Assembly: GCF_022605165.1 (NCBI RefSeq)
Contig: NC_063068.1
Coordinates: 1,116,001-1,180,000 of the forward strand
DNA from: Purpureocillium takamizusanense
Lineage: Eukaryota > Ascomycota > Sordariomycetes > Hypocreales > Ophiocordycipitaceae
Length of the DNA stretch: 64,000 nt
Reading direction: 5' to 3'
Part shown: positions 1 to 12,100 of the stretch, piece by piece
How positions within the stretch are numbered: position 1 is the stretch's first letter
Layout of the letters: every line of letters starts with the position of its first letter
Program-made: the position numbers and the translations under genes
Notes under the pieces: generated by a model
Seen by the model: the letters and a program-made list of their open reading frames with translations, nothing else
Told to the model about the DNA's origin: nothing
Databases searched by the model: none

Positions 1-1146
1 GCCCTACCGCGGAGGTAAGGCTCGTCTGATTCCAACGGTCAAGTACTCGACTTGTAGGGGGGGATTTGCTGCTAAAGGACGACGATGCAGGTCAGGCACA
101 GTATATCCGCGTGCCGTATGCCGACTTTAATGCTCTGAAGCTGCCCGCTGGGAAGGAACACGAAGCCGATTTCATTCTTCTCGCCGGTGAGTGTGCTGTT
201 TTCCATTGATATCCATGTCCCTCTATAGGTATTTGATCCAAAACGATACTAACAACATCGCAGACATCTTCCCAACCGGTAAAACCGCCCGGCTGCCTGT
301 TTCTTGACTTACGCTTACCCACTACCATCTCCAAGGCTGGCACGGCGTCGAGCGCTCTGGTTTCCAGCCCGGCGAGACTATCGCAGTCTTTGGCGCCGGC
401 CCCGTGGGCCTCATGGCCGCCTACTCGGCCGTGCTGCGCGGCGCCTCCCGCGTCTTCGTCGTCGATCGCGTCCCCGAGCGCCTCCAGGCCGCGGAGAAGA
501 TCGGATGCATCCCCGTCGATTTCACCAAAGGCGACGCCGTCGACCAAATTGTCGAAAAAAACGGCGGCGACATGGTGGACCGCTCTGTCGACGCCGTCGG
601 GTACCAGGCCGTCGACAAGGGGGGCTCCTCGGAGCAGCCCAACGTGGTGCTCGAGAACATGATTCGCGTGACTAGAGCGTGCGGAGGACTTGGGATCCCC
701 GGACTCTATGTGCCTAGGTTTGACGCCTGCAAAATCTGTTTTTTTTTTTTTTTTACAATGTTCTGTATCTGGTGGGCGTTGATGCTGACAGCACATCTGG
801 TGTATAGCGACCCCGGCGCACCGGACGACGCTTCTGCCAAGGGCATGATAAGCCTTAGCTTCGGAAAGCTCTTTGAAAAGGTAGCTCGCCCCCGTCTCAT
901 ATGTCAGAAAGGATGGCATGCCCAACTAACGCCTCGTTACAGGGCCTCTCTCTCGCCACCGGCCAGTGCAATGTCAAAAAGTACAACCGTTACTTGCGCG
1001 ACCTCATCGTCTCTGGCAAGGCCAAGCCCAGCTTTGTCGTCTCGCATGAGATTGGCCTCGACGACGCCGAGGCGGCGTACGACAAGTTTGATAGGCGTGT
1101 GGATGGCTACACCAAGGTCATTATCCACCCTAATGGAGGATTCTAA
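1..1146 (+). CDS. Glutathione-independent formaldehyde dehydrogenase-like zinc alcohol dehydrogenase, 3' part
   Basis: This is a medium-chain Zn-dependent dehydrogenase whose 5' part lies outside the window. Inferred exons are 1-14, 91-186, 264-278, 336-717, 808-880 and 943-1146, ending in TAA. Every junction has GT...AG ends and keeps the frame. Joined, they read through the family landmarks PYRGGQAQYIRVPYADF, DIFPTGWHGVE and the Rossmann loop GAGPVGLMAAYSAV, then a C-terminus ending in KVIIHPNGGF. This pattern matches the FdhA/formaldehyde dismutase-like branch, which binds NAD(H) tightly and oxidises small aldehydes or alcohols. The catalytic zinc cysteine would be upstream and is not visible. 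Intron 3 carries a run of 16 T. The exact substrate cannot be read from sequence. Confidence 0.85.
739..754 (+). repeat. T16 homopolymer inside an intron
   Basis: Sixteen consecutive T lie in intron 3 of the dehydrogenase gene, between the 5' splice site at 718 and the acceptor ending at 807. It could be an unusually long polypyrimidine tract or simple slippage. Confidence 0.9.
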
Positions 1147-1513
1147 CACCTAACACGAACAGCCTGGTCTCAGATGGGCTTCAATAGCCGGAATATGTGA
1201 AGTGACTGTATTGAAGACTTGTTCGTACGTAGTAGCACGTAACTTTGGACAAGTTAATACTTGAACATTCATGTTGTGGGATATCTTTGATGCGGCTGCA
1301 TCCAGTCATGCAAGTACTCCATATGTCTCGTGCTCAAAGCTTTTAAATCGACAGAATCTCCACGGGCCTGGTATCGGACTTTACGGTGTCTATGGGTGAG
1401 TTGAATCAAAACAATCCAGCTCAAAATAATGACCATTGTCTATATCTACAACGAGAACGCAAAGTCTATGTGCTCCCAATCATATTGACATCAACTTCTA
1501 CAGGCTTCCTTCT

Positions 1514-2697
1514 CTACAGCTCGTCCTTGAGCGGGTCCAGACCCTGGGCCGTTCCAATCTTGCTCTCAAACCAGAACCTCAGGCGCTCGACGTTGCCGCG
1601 GCTCTGCATCCAGGTGAAGAAGCCGGGCGCGTTGGTGCTCGGCAGCGTCATCATGTCAGGCACGCCCTCCCGCTGCGGGATGTCGCTGCGCACGCTCCAG
1701 CCCAGGGCCTTTTGGTAGTCGTCGCTCAGGACCCAGTTGTGCAGCAGCTTGGCGCCCTCCGGGTGCGGCGCCTTGGCCAGGATGGCGGCTGCCTGCGCCC
1801 AGCTGACGAACTGCCCGTCGGCCGGGAGCGTCTGGTTGGCGTTGTCGATGGGGTCGAAGCCGACCACGGTCGTGAAGGTCGCGGCCTCGGCCTCGGTGTC
1901 GTTGAGGAGGATTGTCGCCGGCGTCTGCGTCCCGCGTACCCACCGCGGCGACTGGGCCAGGAGCTTGTCGAACCAGGCCTTGCCGTGGCGCTGCATGCTG
2001 TGCGTGTGCTGGTCAGCGTCTGGTCGAGTCGCCAACCCCCCCCCCGGTCACATCTGCGTCATGTGTGGTCTGGTGCCAGATTGAGGCTTCACACTTACAT
2101 CAAGTCAAAGGCGTAAAGAATCGCGTCGTCGTCGTTGGGATACGTGAGAACAAGCTTGCCCTTGTATTCGGGCTTGACAAACTCCTCAAAGGTGTCGAAA
2201 CGGGCATCTGGCAGGCTCTTCGTGTTCCAGACGTTGGACAGCCAGAGGACCTCGGCGCCGTAGAAGGATGCCGACGCCGAATCCTTAAAGGCCGGCCAGA
2301 TCTTGTCAAAGTTGTTGGGCGCGTAGTTGAGGAGCACGCTGCTCTGAGCCCACCGAGGATAATCATGCAGCGTCTGCAGCATGACGCTGTCGACGTATAC
2401 GTTGTCGTGCGCGACCTGCTCGTCGATCTCGGCGGCATGGTACTTTGAGAGTCCGACGGTCAGGTTGAGCGTCATTCCGGGGAACCGCTTCTCGAAATCC
2501 TCCTTGAGGCTATCCCGCTGGTTCGTCTCGTCGCCGCCATGCCAAAGCGTCACGGTCCCTCCCTCAGCCAGCGCGGCCTTGTAAATCTCGTCGATGGTGC
2601 GGTTCTCGACAAGCGGCCTCGCGTTGAATCCGAGAAGACGGTCGACGGCAACGGCCTGCCCCCAAAGGAGCGCTGTTGCGAGCGAGTAGATCATCAT
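1514..2697 (-). CDS. Bacterial-type ABC solute-binding protein (iron/thiamine-binding fold) with ER-retention-like C-terminus
   Basis: Exons 2099-2697 and 1514-1997 are joined across a 101-nt intron to give about 360 residues. The codon split AT|C restores the stretch FDLIMQRHGKAWFDKL. The start at 2697 puts a hydrophobic leader (MMIYSLATALLWGQAVA) at the N-terminus; upstream in-frame codons lack a leader. The body resembles periplasmic binding proteins of the Fe3+/thiamine/putrescine class: AEGGTVTLWHGGDETN, a DFEKRFPGM element, and VLTYPNDDDAILYAFDL. Fungi do not have the matching importer, so the role is probably ligand binding or a novel function in the secretory pathway. The last residues are LKDEL, so the product may be held in the ER. 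No membrane segment beyond the leader is visible. Confidence 0.82.
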
Positions 2698-4729
2698 GGG
2701 CGGCCAAGATGGGTCGAGTATTCTACGTTGCGAAAACACAAAGAATGCCGTTTGAGTCGTCCTTTGACTCCAATCTTTGATTCTCGTTATCAGTCCGGCG
2801 ACTGGAGGCGGCTCTCGACTATTAATACCCACACACTTATTACAGGTAGATTTGACGTCACAGAATCATAAACAGACATCTCATGTTGGGACTAATAAGT
2901 GGGAGTGCCGGCCGCCGTCGAAGCCACAAACCTACGCAAGCCCGCGGAGTACCAGACGTTAACCTTCAACGGCCAAGGCATTCTGGAAGCATGGAACCCC
3001 AAACCAGCAGGGACAAGAGGGCGGCGGCTCCTCTGATTGCGGGTTGCACGAACCATGGCCACTTCGCCCTCCAGGACCCGCAACTCGAACTTTATAATGC
3101 TGAGAAATCTGGAGAGGTCCGGACTGCGGCCTTGGCGCCCCTCTGGCCCACGCGGGGCATCGTGCGTGACTTCGCCGACCCGGCAGTGCAGTCTCAATGT
3201 CGGGCCCAAGAGTATGCGTCCGGGCGAGGACGGCGGCCTACATAGGTGCGCCAACCCGAACAGCAACATAATAATGTGGGCGCGTGTCTAATGGTCTGTT
3301 TATTTTCTCAGCATCACCCTGCAATTGTGAGAGCGTCACATACTTGTCCCAGTCTTTGCCAGTCAAGTGTCTTGTGCATCGACATCATCTACGGAAAGGG
3401 GGCTACGACGTGATACGTGTGATGAGTTGACGCGCGGCGCCGCCGAGACCCTGGCAGCTGGCCACCTCAACTATGTGCATGGCTCTAGCAGTTTAATAAG
3501 TCTAATTACTCAACGGCAGTGCATTGGCGACCATTGCGGGTTCAAGGCGCGTGTAGACTTTGCCTAGTCTGTACTCGTAGCGTGTGACCGTTGTTGAATT
3601 CCACGACCGCTGCATCGGCTCTACGTGTACGTGGCTGGGCTTGCGCGGCCACGTGCCAGGCCGTGACCCTTTCCTCTTCTTCCTTTACTTGAGTGCGACG
3701 GACGATCGAGTTTGATGCGAGTTCGTCTGATGGTAACTGGTATGTAAGCCGTCGCCCACACATAAAGTGAGGCAGGTCCCATGTCGAGACATGACGTTTG
3801 GGATTGAAGACACGGGTTCATATACCTGAGGGCTTTGGCGGGACATCGGGGGCCGCTCGAGGGAATTCGCGCGGCTTACGAGCATACAAGCTATTCCGCG
3901 GAGAAGAGGCTCCTTTGGCTTCCTAGCAGCAGTGCTTAGCGGCATGTCGTTCGAGCTTTGATGATCCCCCAGAATCGGAATAGTCCAAACCTTATCCGCA
4001 GGCCCATGTCGGGATCCCTCAACTGTACCGCCGACCAGGATATTGCTAACTATACATACGTAGAGAGCCATATTTCCAGGCCGTGTGCTCGCCCGTCAGG
4101 CCATGTAGTATGGGCATGAACGAGGCGCGCTGCCAAGCTCTGTGTCTTGAGTCGTGGCCACGCCCTAACGCCTAATAAGAGAATGCTTCGCCAATCCTTG
4201 GCGGCTTGAAAGCCGGTACGCCCAGGTGGCGACACATCCTGCAATCTGATAACAAGACATTCTTAGTACGAACAAACATCGGGGATCCCCGCACGAAATG
4301 CCCTGATCTCACGCCTGTTACATACGTGGAGGCCTGCTCTGAGTCGTGGAGATCGGAAAACCCATACTAGTCAGTCTATCAATCCGCATGCGTCGTGATT
4401 CGGTCAGGTCATCAACATAAATGTGGCAGTGCTCGATTGGAAAATGCACATGCATTTATGTACATGTACGCACGTGTATATGAAAGGCAGCTTGTTTTGA
4501 TCTGACATGGACCAAGTTGAAAAGAATTTTGTGCTCCTGTTGATGTATTTACAAGCTCCGGTTGTGGTGCAAAGCTATGTACACGTCCCGTGCCGACATT
4601 AAACGTCCATGTCTCTATTCTATGTACCAGCGTGACATTTCAATCAGCAACTGACACCCGACGGACAGAAAAGAATCAATTTTGGCCATGTACAGAGAAG
4701 TGAGGATATGATGTCCGGCCGCATGTCGA
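2698..4729. other. Intergenic, no supported gene
   Basis: Two kilobases between the solute-binding protein start and the CHAP gene 3' end. Only short overlapping frames in several phases are present, without family motifs, splice-linked exons or tRNA-like boxes. Confidence 0.6.
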
Positions 4730-5458
4730 TTAATGGCCCGGCTTGAGGTGAATATAGACAAACTCGGACTTGTGGACGGTGCGAACGCTGTAGGTGTCGG
4801 GGCGGACGTGATTGAACTCCTCGATGGTGACCTGGTCGCCGTTCACCTTGGTGACCCAAGCGACGTGCCCCCACTTGTTGCGGCTGTGCTGTGCGATGCT
4901 GCCGGGCTTGGGGTTGTTGTCGACCTTGTAGCCCGTCTTGCGAGCGGCCTCGTCCCAGGTCTTGGCGTCGCCCCAGTTGGGGCCCTTGAAGTAGTTGTGG
5001 AACTTGATGCCGAGGCGCTTGTTGATGCGCCAGGCGACGAAGCTGGTGCACTGGCACTTGAAGTACTTCCAGGGGTCGATGCCGGAGCAACGGCCGTTGT
5101 AAGGGTAGTCGTTCTTGACGGGACCGGGGATCGAGCCGCCGCCATCGCCACCGTCGCCGCCGCCAGGTGGCTTAGTGCCGGGGCACTTGTCCGTGACGTA
5201 GCCGTTCTTGCCCGTCTTGACGTAAAAGTCGGCGACGTAGCAGCCGTCGCTAGTCTTGTCCCAGATGGAGTTGCCCTCGATGGTAGGGCCCTCGGTCTGG
5301 CACACAATCTTGACGTCGGTGCCCTTGCTGTACGTCTTCTTGACGGCCGAGCTGGTGTCGGGGCCGGCGCGGCAGTTGACGGTGCTGCCCGTGATGGGGA
5401 AGGCGCTGGCGACTGAGGCCAGGCTGATGGCGGAGGCGGTGAGAGCAAAGGCCTTCAT
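4730..5458 (-). CDS. Secreted SH3-like plus CHAP-domain peptidoglycan hydrolase
   Basis: An intronless gene for 242 residues. Residues 1-19 form a signal peptide ending in VASA. Residues 20-92 form a Cys-rich SH3-like module (Cys 29, 53, 73, 92; start TGSTVNCRAGPDTSSAV). A Gly/Pro linker covers about 94-113. Residues 115-242 form a CHAP (NlpC/P60-superfamily) amidase/endopeptidase domain. The catalytic Cys is probably C137 in CQCTSFVAWR and the His is H198 in KWGHVAWV; an acidic/Asn residue follows in IEEFN at 213-216. CHAP enzymes cleave bacterial peptidoglycan, which fungi lack. A secreted antibacterial lysin or a bacterial transfer is therefore the likely reading (inference). It stands alone between long spacers and has a TATA box about 120 nt upstream. 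Confidence 0.9.
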   Translation of the reverse strand: MKAFALTASAISLASVASAFPITGSTVNCRAGPDTSSAVKKTYSKGTDVKIVCQTEGPTIEGNSIWDKTSDGCYVADFYVKTGKNGYVTDKCPGTKPPGGGDGGDGGGSIPGPVKNDYPYNGRCSGIDPWKYFKCQCTSFVAWRINKRLGIKFHNYFKGPNWGDAKTWDEAARKTGYKVDNNPKPGSIAQHSRNKWGHVAWVTKVNGDQVTIEEFNHVRPDTYSVRTVHKSEFVYIHLKPGH

Positions 5459-5578
5459 TGCGAGACCTGTCGAGTCGTCTTGTCTCTCTATATTGAAACT
5501 GTCAAGGAAAATAGGTTAAGGAGTGGCTGGTTGGTGTCTGGCTGTTAGACCGATGTGGTCATCACGGCTGGGATGCCT

Positions 5579-5586
5579 CTTATATA
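5579..5586 (-). promoter_or_regulatory. TATA box of the CHAP hydrolase gene
   Basis: TATATAAG on the minus strand, 121 nt upstream of the start codon at 5458. The spacing leaves room for a short 5' leader. Confidence 0.55.
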
Positions 5587-7351
5587 GGCGCAGATAGTTT
5601 ATGAGTACGTGAGGCTCGTGCTTCGACTTGATGTCGAATCTGTATAAGCGTCCCCCGATCTCAGGTTCGCATGCTGATGCCCTCTGTTTCGCCGCATCCC
5701 GTGAAGAGCCTTACGCCAAGGGCCGCACATGTAACAAGCCGCAGCCAAAGCCGGAGCGTCGTCTACAAGCTGGTTGCCCAAACGGGACGGCACGGCCCCT
5801 TTCTACGCATGCTTACTCGCCATCGGCATTGCGCCGTGGCACTCGGTCAGGGGTAGCTTCTTAGCCGCAGGGGAGGGTTGACGCCACTAGGCTTTTTCCG
5901 CCCCTGCAAATAGCTGCAGCATCGCCGACGGACTCATGAGCATCCCAGGAATAGCATAGCACTAAGTTGCAACCCTCACCTAAATCAGTAAGCATCGCGC
6001 TTGCTGATATGTCGTGAGGATGCGTTCACGAATTCGATCCTTCTGGGCCGGGGCCTAGCCAACATTGAGGCCTGCCCAACGGGGCCCGATAATAAAAGCT
6101 CTCCGGGATGGTGCTGTTCGAGATTGAGCGCTGATCCGGAAAGCTTCGTCGGCGGGTCGGGACTTGCTTGTCTCTGTGTGTCAGACGGCGTGATGGCCAG
6201 CCGCCTGACGGGCCATTCGTTGAAGCTCCAAACTCGTCAGAATGTTGTTTTTCTGCATGCACGGGAGCCACAATTCCACAGAATGCAACATCCGGCGGGG
6301 AGATGCTGCGCGTGTATAATTTAGTACCAAGGCCGAGCCTACACGTCCCGGCCGTCCGGGCAATACTGCCTTCTCATACTCGGTGATAAGCGAGGCCCGG
6401 CGTCGTGATGCTGGGTCTCAAGGGCTTTTAATGCCGGCGCAGACGCTGCAGCCGCATGTCAGCATTACAAGGCTACCCAAAAATACAGACGATTCATAAC
6501 CTGAGAAGCTGACGATCGCCCACGTGTTCTGCAGGGTCATGCTAACGAGTGCGCCGGGCTACTCTCTGTCCCAGCTTGTCATGAGAGGCGGAAATGAGCC
6601 ATTCTTGCAATGTGAATCCGGCGCGGTCACGGCTTCCGCAGTGCGGAACGCGAGACGGGCTTGAATGGCGCGCGAGGTCTCGTTGATGCTCGAGACTCCA
6701 ACACTGCGGCTGCAATCGGAGAGGGAAGCCTGAAATAGGCTTCGAAGCGGCCGCAAAACAGTAATAACGGATATCATCAGCGGGCCATCAACTGGATAAT
6801 CGTCCGTCGTGTCTCTAAATTTCGCGCGGCGGTTTTTGCTCTTTCTTGAACAAAATCGTTCTACACACAATGTATTGAGTCCATCAATGTCAAGTTGTTG
6901 GAGTCACCACTAGCCGCTGGGAATTGCACCACACGTCAAACTGGCGTGTGGCTACAGAGTGAACGGAGCTACGTACAACTCAATCCCATGCTCAGTCAGG
7001 TCTCTAGTCAACATGAAGCGAGAGGCTGCGATGTCGCTCAATTCTTCTCCCAATGCAACGCTGTTTACGACGCGACGCAGTCGCAGTTGAGGCTGACTTT
7101 GCCCATGCAAAGTCGGAGTCGCCGTCAGCCTACTGTACCTTTGGCAAATAACCGTAGTGAGTGAGTAGCTTGAGTCACCTAGCACGACCAAGATGGAAGG
7201 TAGCCGTGGCTGCTCAGCAATTGCTCCGGTGCGATGCCGTTGACTCAATTCCAAAAATGACTACTCTCTTCTGTTCTCCCTCAATGCATAAAAGAGCGGC
7301 CACATCCATGGCTGGCATTTCGTTGCACCCAACAAGACGAGACAAAGAAAA
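5587..7351. other. Intergenic, no supported gene
   Basis: About 1.8 kb between the divergent CHAP and GNAT genes. Frames are short and unlike known proteins. A weak TATA-like CATAAAAG lies at 7287-7294, about 60 nt before the GNAT start. Confidence 0.55.
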
Positions 7352-7990
7352 ATGAGCGACAAGAGAGAAGAAACTCCGCAACTGGATCCTCCGGGTCCCC
7401 CGCCCGAGCAACTAAGAGACCATGACGGCGACAGCGACCTCATTCTGCGTCGCTGGCGCACCACGGACATCGAAGGACTATACGCCGCTGCGAGCCGCTC
7501 TCTCGCGGAGCTGGCGCAATGGATGCCCTGGGCCGCCAAGGGCTACACCAGGGCCGGCGCCGAGGGTTTCTTGGCTCACACCGCCGGCCACGCATGGGAC
7601 GCGGGCCAGGTCTACGACTTCGCCATCATCGCCGAGGGCCGCATCATCGGCTCGTGCGGTCTCTCGAGGGGCATCGGCCCCGGCGGGCTCGAGATTGGCT
7701 ACTGGATTGCCTCGGACGCGACGGGCCGCGGGTGGGCGACGAGGGCGGCCGCGATGCTGGCCCGCGCGGCCGTTGCCATGGGCGCCGACCGCGTGCAGAT
7801 TCGCCACGACGAGGCCAACGAGCGCAGCGCTGCTGTGCCGCGGAGGCTCGGCTTCCGGTGCCTGGGCGAGGTGCCTCCTGTCGATGGACTGCCGATACCA
7901 GGGACGCGATCTCCCAAAGACTGGGTGTGGCAGCTCGACAGGGCGGATGCTAGGGTGCTGGACCAGAGGGCTGAGAAGGCTGTGAAGTAG
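7352..7990 (+). CDS. GNAT-family N-acetyltransferase (RimJ/RimL-like)
   Basis: An intronless gene of 212 residues. The fold begins at about residue 30 (DLILRRWRTTDIEGLY). The acetyl-CoA pyrophosphate loop is in ATGRGWATRAAAML, the Q/R-x-x-G-x-A type. The C-terminal motif B region reads NERSAAVPRRLGF, as in RimJ/RimL or ribosomal-protein Ser/Ala acetyltransferases. These enzymes move an acetyl group from acetyl-CoA to an amine. The absence of a leader suggests cytosol. The acidic, Pro-rich first 25 residues are not part of the domain. The acceptor cannot be told from sequence; neighbours give no pathway hint. Confidence 0.85.
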   Translation: MSDKREETPQLDPPGPPPEQLRDHDGDSDLILRRWRTTDIEGLYAAASRSLAELAQWMPWAAKGYTRAGAEGFLAHTAGHAWDAGQVYDFAIIAEGRIIGSCGLSRGIGPGGLEIGYWIASDATGRGWATRAAAMLARAAVAMGADRVQIRHDEANERSAAVPRRLGFRCLGEVPPVDGLPIPGTRSPKDWVWQLDRADARVLDQRAEKAVK

Positions 7991-8936
7991 AGCCCTTGAT
8001 GAGGCTGCAGTTGATACCTGATGGACTACCACCTCCACAACCTAAAGGGCCAGAGAGCCTAGCATAGTTGCACGCAAAGAAGGTTCATCTTGAGATTGCT
8101 GCATCCCTGGAGGGTCTCCCAAACTGGGCCTGCCCTTTATGTACATGGCTTCAAGCCGTGCAGTCGAGTCCCTCTCCCGCTAGTATTTCGTACACGGCGC
8201 CTCACCTGCTTCGACATCTTGCGACGCTCTTCTTCGAGCAGCATCGTTCCGGGTAGGCCCAGTAGCTGTGTCCAGTCCCAACGAAACACGCAGATGGCTG
8301 CGTTCCTAGTTCATGTTGTAGCGGACAACTCGCCAACACCTGACTGCCCTTTCTGGAGGCGCCTTCGTAGACCCTCTGATCTACGTCGGGCTCTTCGCAC
8401 CGTGAACAGTATTGTTCTTCGCTCTTTATAGTGCACCCGAGGACGGGAGTGTGTTGCCTGGCAACGTGGGAGAGGGAATTCGGTGCCGAGAAGCTCTGCC
8501 GAACGGCCGCCTCTTTGGGTGAACTTGATGATAAAGAATCGCGTGGAAGATGACGGAATCTCCTACGGTACGCAATGCACAGCCGCACGTCCATGTTGAC
8601 TTTTCAGAGCGCATCCGGTGAACAAGCAGCTTCCATCTGTTGCCCCAGGCAGTGCTGGCCGCCTCCAGCTGTCCAATGGGTGGCCCCAGCGCTGAGCGTT
8701 CACCCCAGGCTCCCCTATCAGGCTGCCCTTCCAGTTCTCGGCGCCAGCCCCCTTCATCCATGTTTGGCTCCCATAATCAGACGACATCTCGCTTGCCCCC
8801 AACCTCCCCGCTCTGCTCTCTCTCTCCTCCACCTCCTCTCTAAACACACCACACTTCGCCTCACCGGTATCGCCAGCTGTCAGCACCTGCAGCCAGCTGC
8901 CTCTTTTCCGTCCCAAGTCGCCCCAGCATCAACAGG
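7991..8936. other. Intergenic region upstream of the ABC transporter
   Basis: No supported coding region. An open frame at 8575-9285 overlaps the transporter start in another phase and shows no family motif. A strong TATA box closes the interval at 8937. Confidence 0.5.
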
Positions 8937-8945
8937 TATATATAA
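8937..8945 (+). promoter_or_regulatory. TATA box upstream of the ABCC transporter
   Basis: TATATATAA, 193 nt before the transporter ATG at 9138. An ATG at 8953 in another frame lies very close to it, so a transcript starting about 30 nt downstream would skip it. Confidence 0.5.
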
Positions 8946-9137
8946 CCGAGCCATGGATCCGTCATCATCAGCCAACTTCCAGGATGCACTGGAGCCATCA
9001 TCCTCCGATCCTCTGACGTTTTGCATTGACAACGATTCGCAACAGCCTCACCAACCAACAGCAGCAGGATTGCCCGTCATCAACCTTGCGCTGCGCCCGC
9101 TTCGGCGAGCACGGCGCGCCACTCAACTGATTTCAAC

Positions 9138-12100
9138 ATGGTTTTGCCCCTGTGCTCTGGAGACGAAGGCTTTTGGCACGATGGGCGCGTCTCGGCGTGT
9201 GTCTCCCGCGACGTGCTGGGCTTCTTCGTGCCTTTGGCCGCCGCTGCCGTCTCCCTCGTGGCTCTGTGCATTTGTCTCGCACTGATGCACACAACTGCTG
9301 GACACGAAGCACGGCATTATTCCGTTGTCGGCGGCATCGGCGACCAGGCACAAATCCAAGATGGCCACGCAGCCGCACCCGAGCCAGATGAGGACGAAGA
9401 GGAAGAGTATCTGATCAGCTGGCTCTTCACGGGAGAAGAAACCCCCCGGGGAAGTTCTCTTCGCGGCTCACAAACAGAGCACGGAAGTCAGAACGCAGCA
9501 GAGCCGGACAACGAGGGTTTTGGTGTGCGTTTTGTCAACAACGACGCGTATGAGGCGCCTCAGGTCGTTGTCACTCCATCACCAACCGCGGCGGTCATCG
9601 AAGCGTTGGCCATCTTCGCGGACGCTTTGGTACACTTTTCTTCCTACATGATGTTTCCCTTCGAAAACACTTTTCGCACCCTCATCACCCCGATCATCAT
9701 GGCCAACTACCTGTTTGCACTCGTGGTCAGCCGGATTTGGAGCAAGACCGGTCGACATCGATCTACCTTCCAGAAGCATTCCTTTACTCTGTACGCGATG
9801 CAGTGGTTTTGCTTGCTGGTATCGGCGCACTCTTCTCTGGTGCAAAACAAAAACAAGCTCTGGGCCGCTCTAGCCTTGCTTCGTCTCGCTGCCTTCACCA
9901 CCCTACTTGCCCTGCATGCGACAGCACCGCGGCAGTCGACGGGGAACCAGGATGAGTACATGTCCCAGATGACTGAGCCAGCAATCGAGGACACATCGAG
10001 TTTGTTTTCGCTCCTCACCTTCTCTTGGATGACAAACTACGTGGTCAAAGGCCAGAGATCTTCACTTGGGCAGCCCGACCTCGGTCATCTTGGGCATGAT
10101 CAGAAAGCAGCACGGCTGGCCGCCGCATATAGGCAGACGCCGAGCTCGCTAGCAAACACTGCGAAACTTCTCATTCATTTTCTGAAGGGCGACATTTTCA
10201 TTCAAGGCATTTGGGCCGTGTCCATGAGCATCATGCTCTTTGCCCCGGCCGAGCTTCTACGGGCGATTCTGACACATCTCGACCAGCCAGAGTACATCCA
10301 CCACAGCACGGTCTGGCTCATTATCTTGGGAATTTTTGTCTCAAAACTTCTTACTGGGATCGCCACCACTCAGTGCGACTGGGCAGGCGCCAAGCTCGAG
10401 GCTAAGTTGAAGGGAGTGCTGCTCAACGAACTCATGGCCAAGGCAACGCGACGAAGCTCCTCGCGGTGGTTCCCCCAACCCATGGGGGCCATCAATCAGC
10501 AGGAGCCTACAGACTCCGTTTGCGTCAAGACGCTCATCGGTCTCATCAAGGTGGACGCAGACGTTGTGAGCACTCTAGGCAGCCACATACACGTTTTGTG
10601 GCTCAGCGGCCCTGTGCAAGTCCTCGCCGCCAGTTTCGTTCTTTTCAACATCGTCGGCATGAGTGGCCTTGCCGGCGTGGCCTGCTCTTTTGCCTTGCTC
10701 CCCCTTTATCCGCATTTGTTGAGAAAGCAGACTGCGGCGGAGCAGCATAAACTTCAGATTGCGGAGACGAGATCGACGCTCATGGCCGAGTTTGTGTCTG
10801 GCATTCGCATCATCAAATACTACGCCTGGGAAGCCTGCTTCCAGAGTCGCGTTTCTGCACTCCGCGAGGCAGAACTCACAAAGTCTCGGGAGCGGATGTT
10901 TTGGTGGTCCGTTTCCATGACGGTCGGGTACTCAATGCCGCTCGCTACGACGACGGTGACTTTGTTCCTGCACTGCTTTGTGGCCGGGCATCGGCTTACA
11001 GCCGCGACCTTCTTTCCAACACTTGCCGCTTTTGCTGCTCTACGAGCTCCGTTGGACCGTCTCTCGGACATTACCGGTTTTTTCCCAGCCGCCCGAGCCT
11101 CAATGCTCAGAATCACGGAATTCCTCACGGAGCCCGATGTCCCCCAGCCACCTTCCCCACGACAGCGTCTTGACATCGTTGGATTCGAAGGCGCCTCGTT
11201 CAGATGGACCAATTCGGGCACGCAAGTACCTGAAGAGACGGAACCACTGTTGGTGTCACCACCAACAGAGTTCGGACTCACTGATGTGAGCATCTCTTTT
11301 GCCGTGGGCAAATTCAATGCAGTCGTTGGCCACAGAGGAGCTGGAAAGTCGTCGCTCCTGTTGGCACTCTTAGGCGAGATGGAACTCGTCACTGGTCGTG
11401 TCCATCTTCCGGTCGACGAGGACAGCACACGATCTCTTCGAGCACGTTATCCGTTTTGCCCCTCCGACTCGGTCGCCTACTGCGCTCAGACGCCCTGGAT
11501 CCAGAACGACACTCTTCGATCCAACATAACCTTCGGGCTTCCATTTGATTCGTGGCGTTACAAGTCTGTGCTCGAGGCTGTCGCTTTGATGCATGACCTA
11601 CCGCAACTTCAGAACGGCGACCTCACCGTCGCAGGCGAAAATGGCTGCTGCCTGTCGGTCAGTCAGAGGCAGCGCTTGGCACTCGGTCGAGCTCTCTACA
11701 GCACTGCCAAAGTAGTCCTCATCGACGACCTGCTCAGCGCGCTTGACAACTCCACGGCCAAGCACGTGTTGCTCAGAGCCATCAAAGGGCCTCTGATGTA
11801 TGGCCGAACTTGCATCGTGGCAACTTGCCAAGCTCGGATGGCTGTCCCATTTTGCGACTTTGCCGTCCGTCTCGACCATGGCAAGGTTTCGGCCCAGGGA
11901 ACGCCGCAAGAGCTCGTCGCCGCTAGAGCTGTGTCTCGCAATCTTCTCACGGACTTGCCTGAGATATTCAAAAACGTGCCGCCGCTGCCGGATATTCCGT
12001 ACAAGGATACGTTTCTGTCCAAGAACTTTTCGAGGGTGCCGACGGACCGACCCAAGGACGCGATCGTGACGCAGTATGAAGTGGACAAGCTGGGCGGCAC

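Noticed and set aside
8575..9285. 236-codon frame overlapping the transporter start
   Set aside because: Different phase from the transporter, spans its TATA box and shows no family feature; the transporter start at 9138 has the family-like N-terminus.
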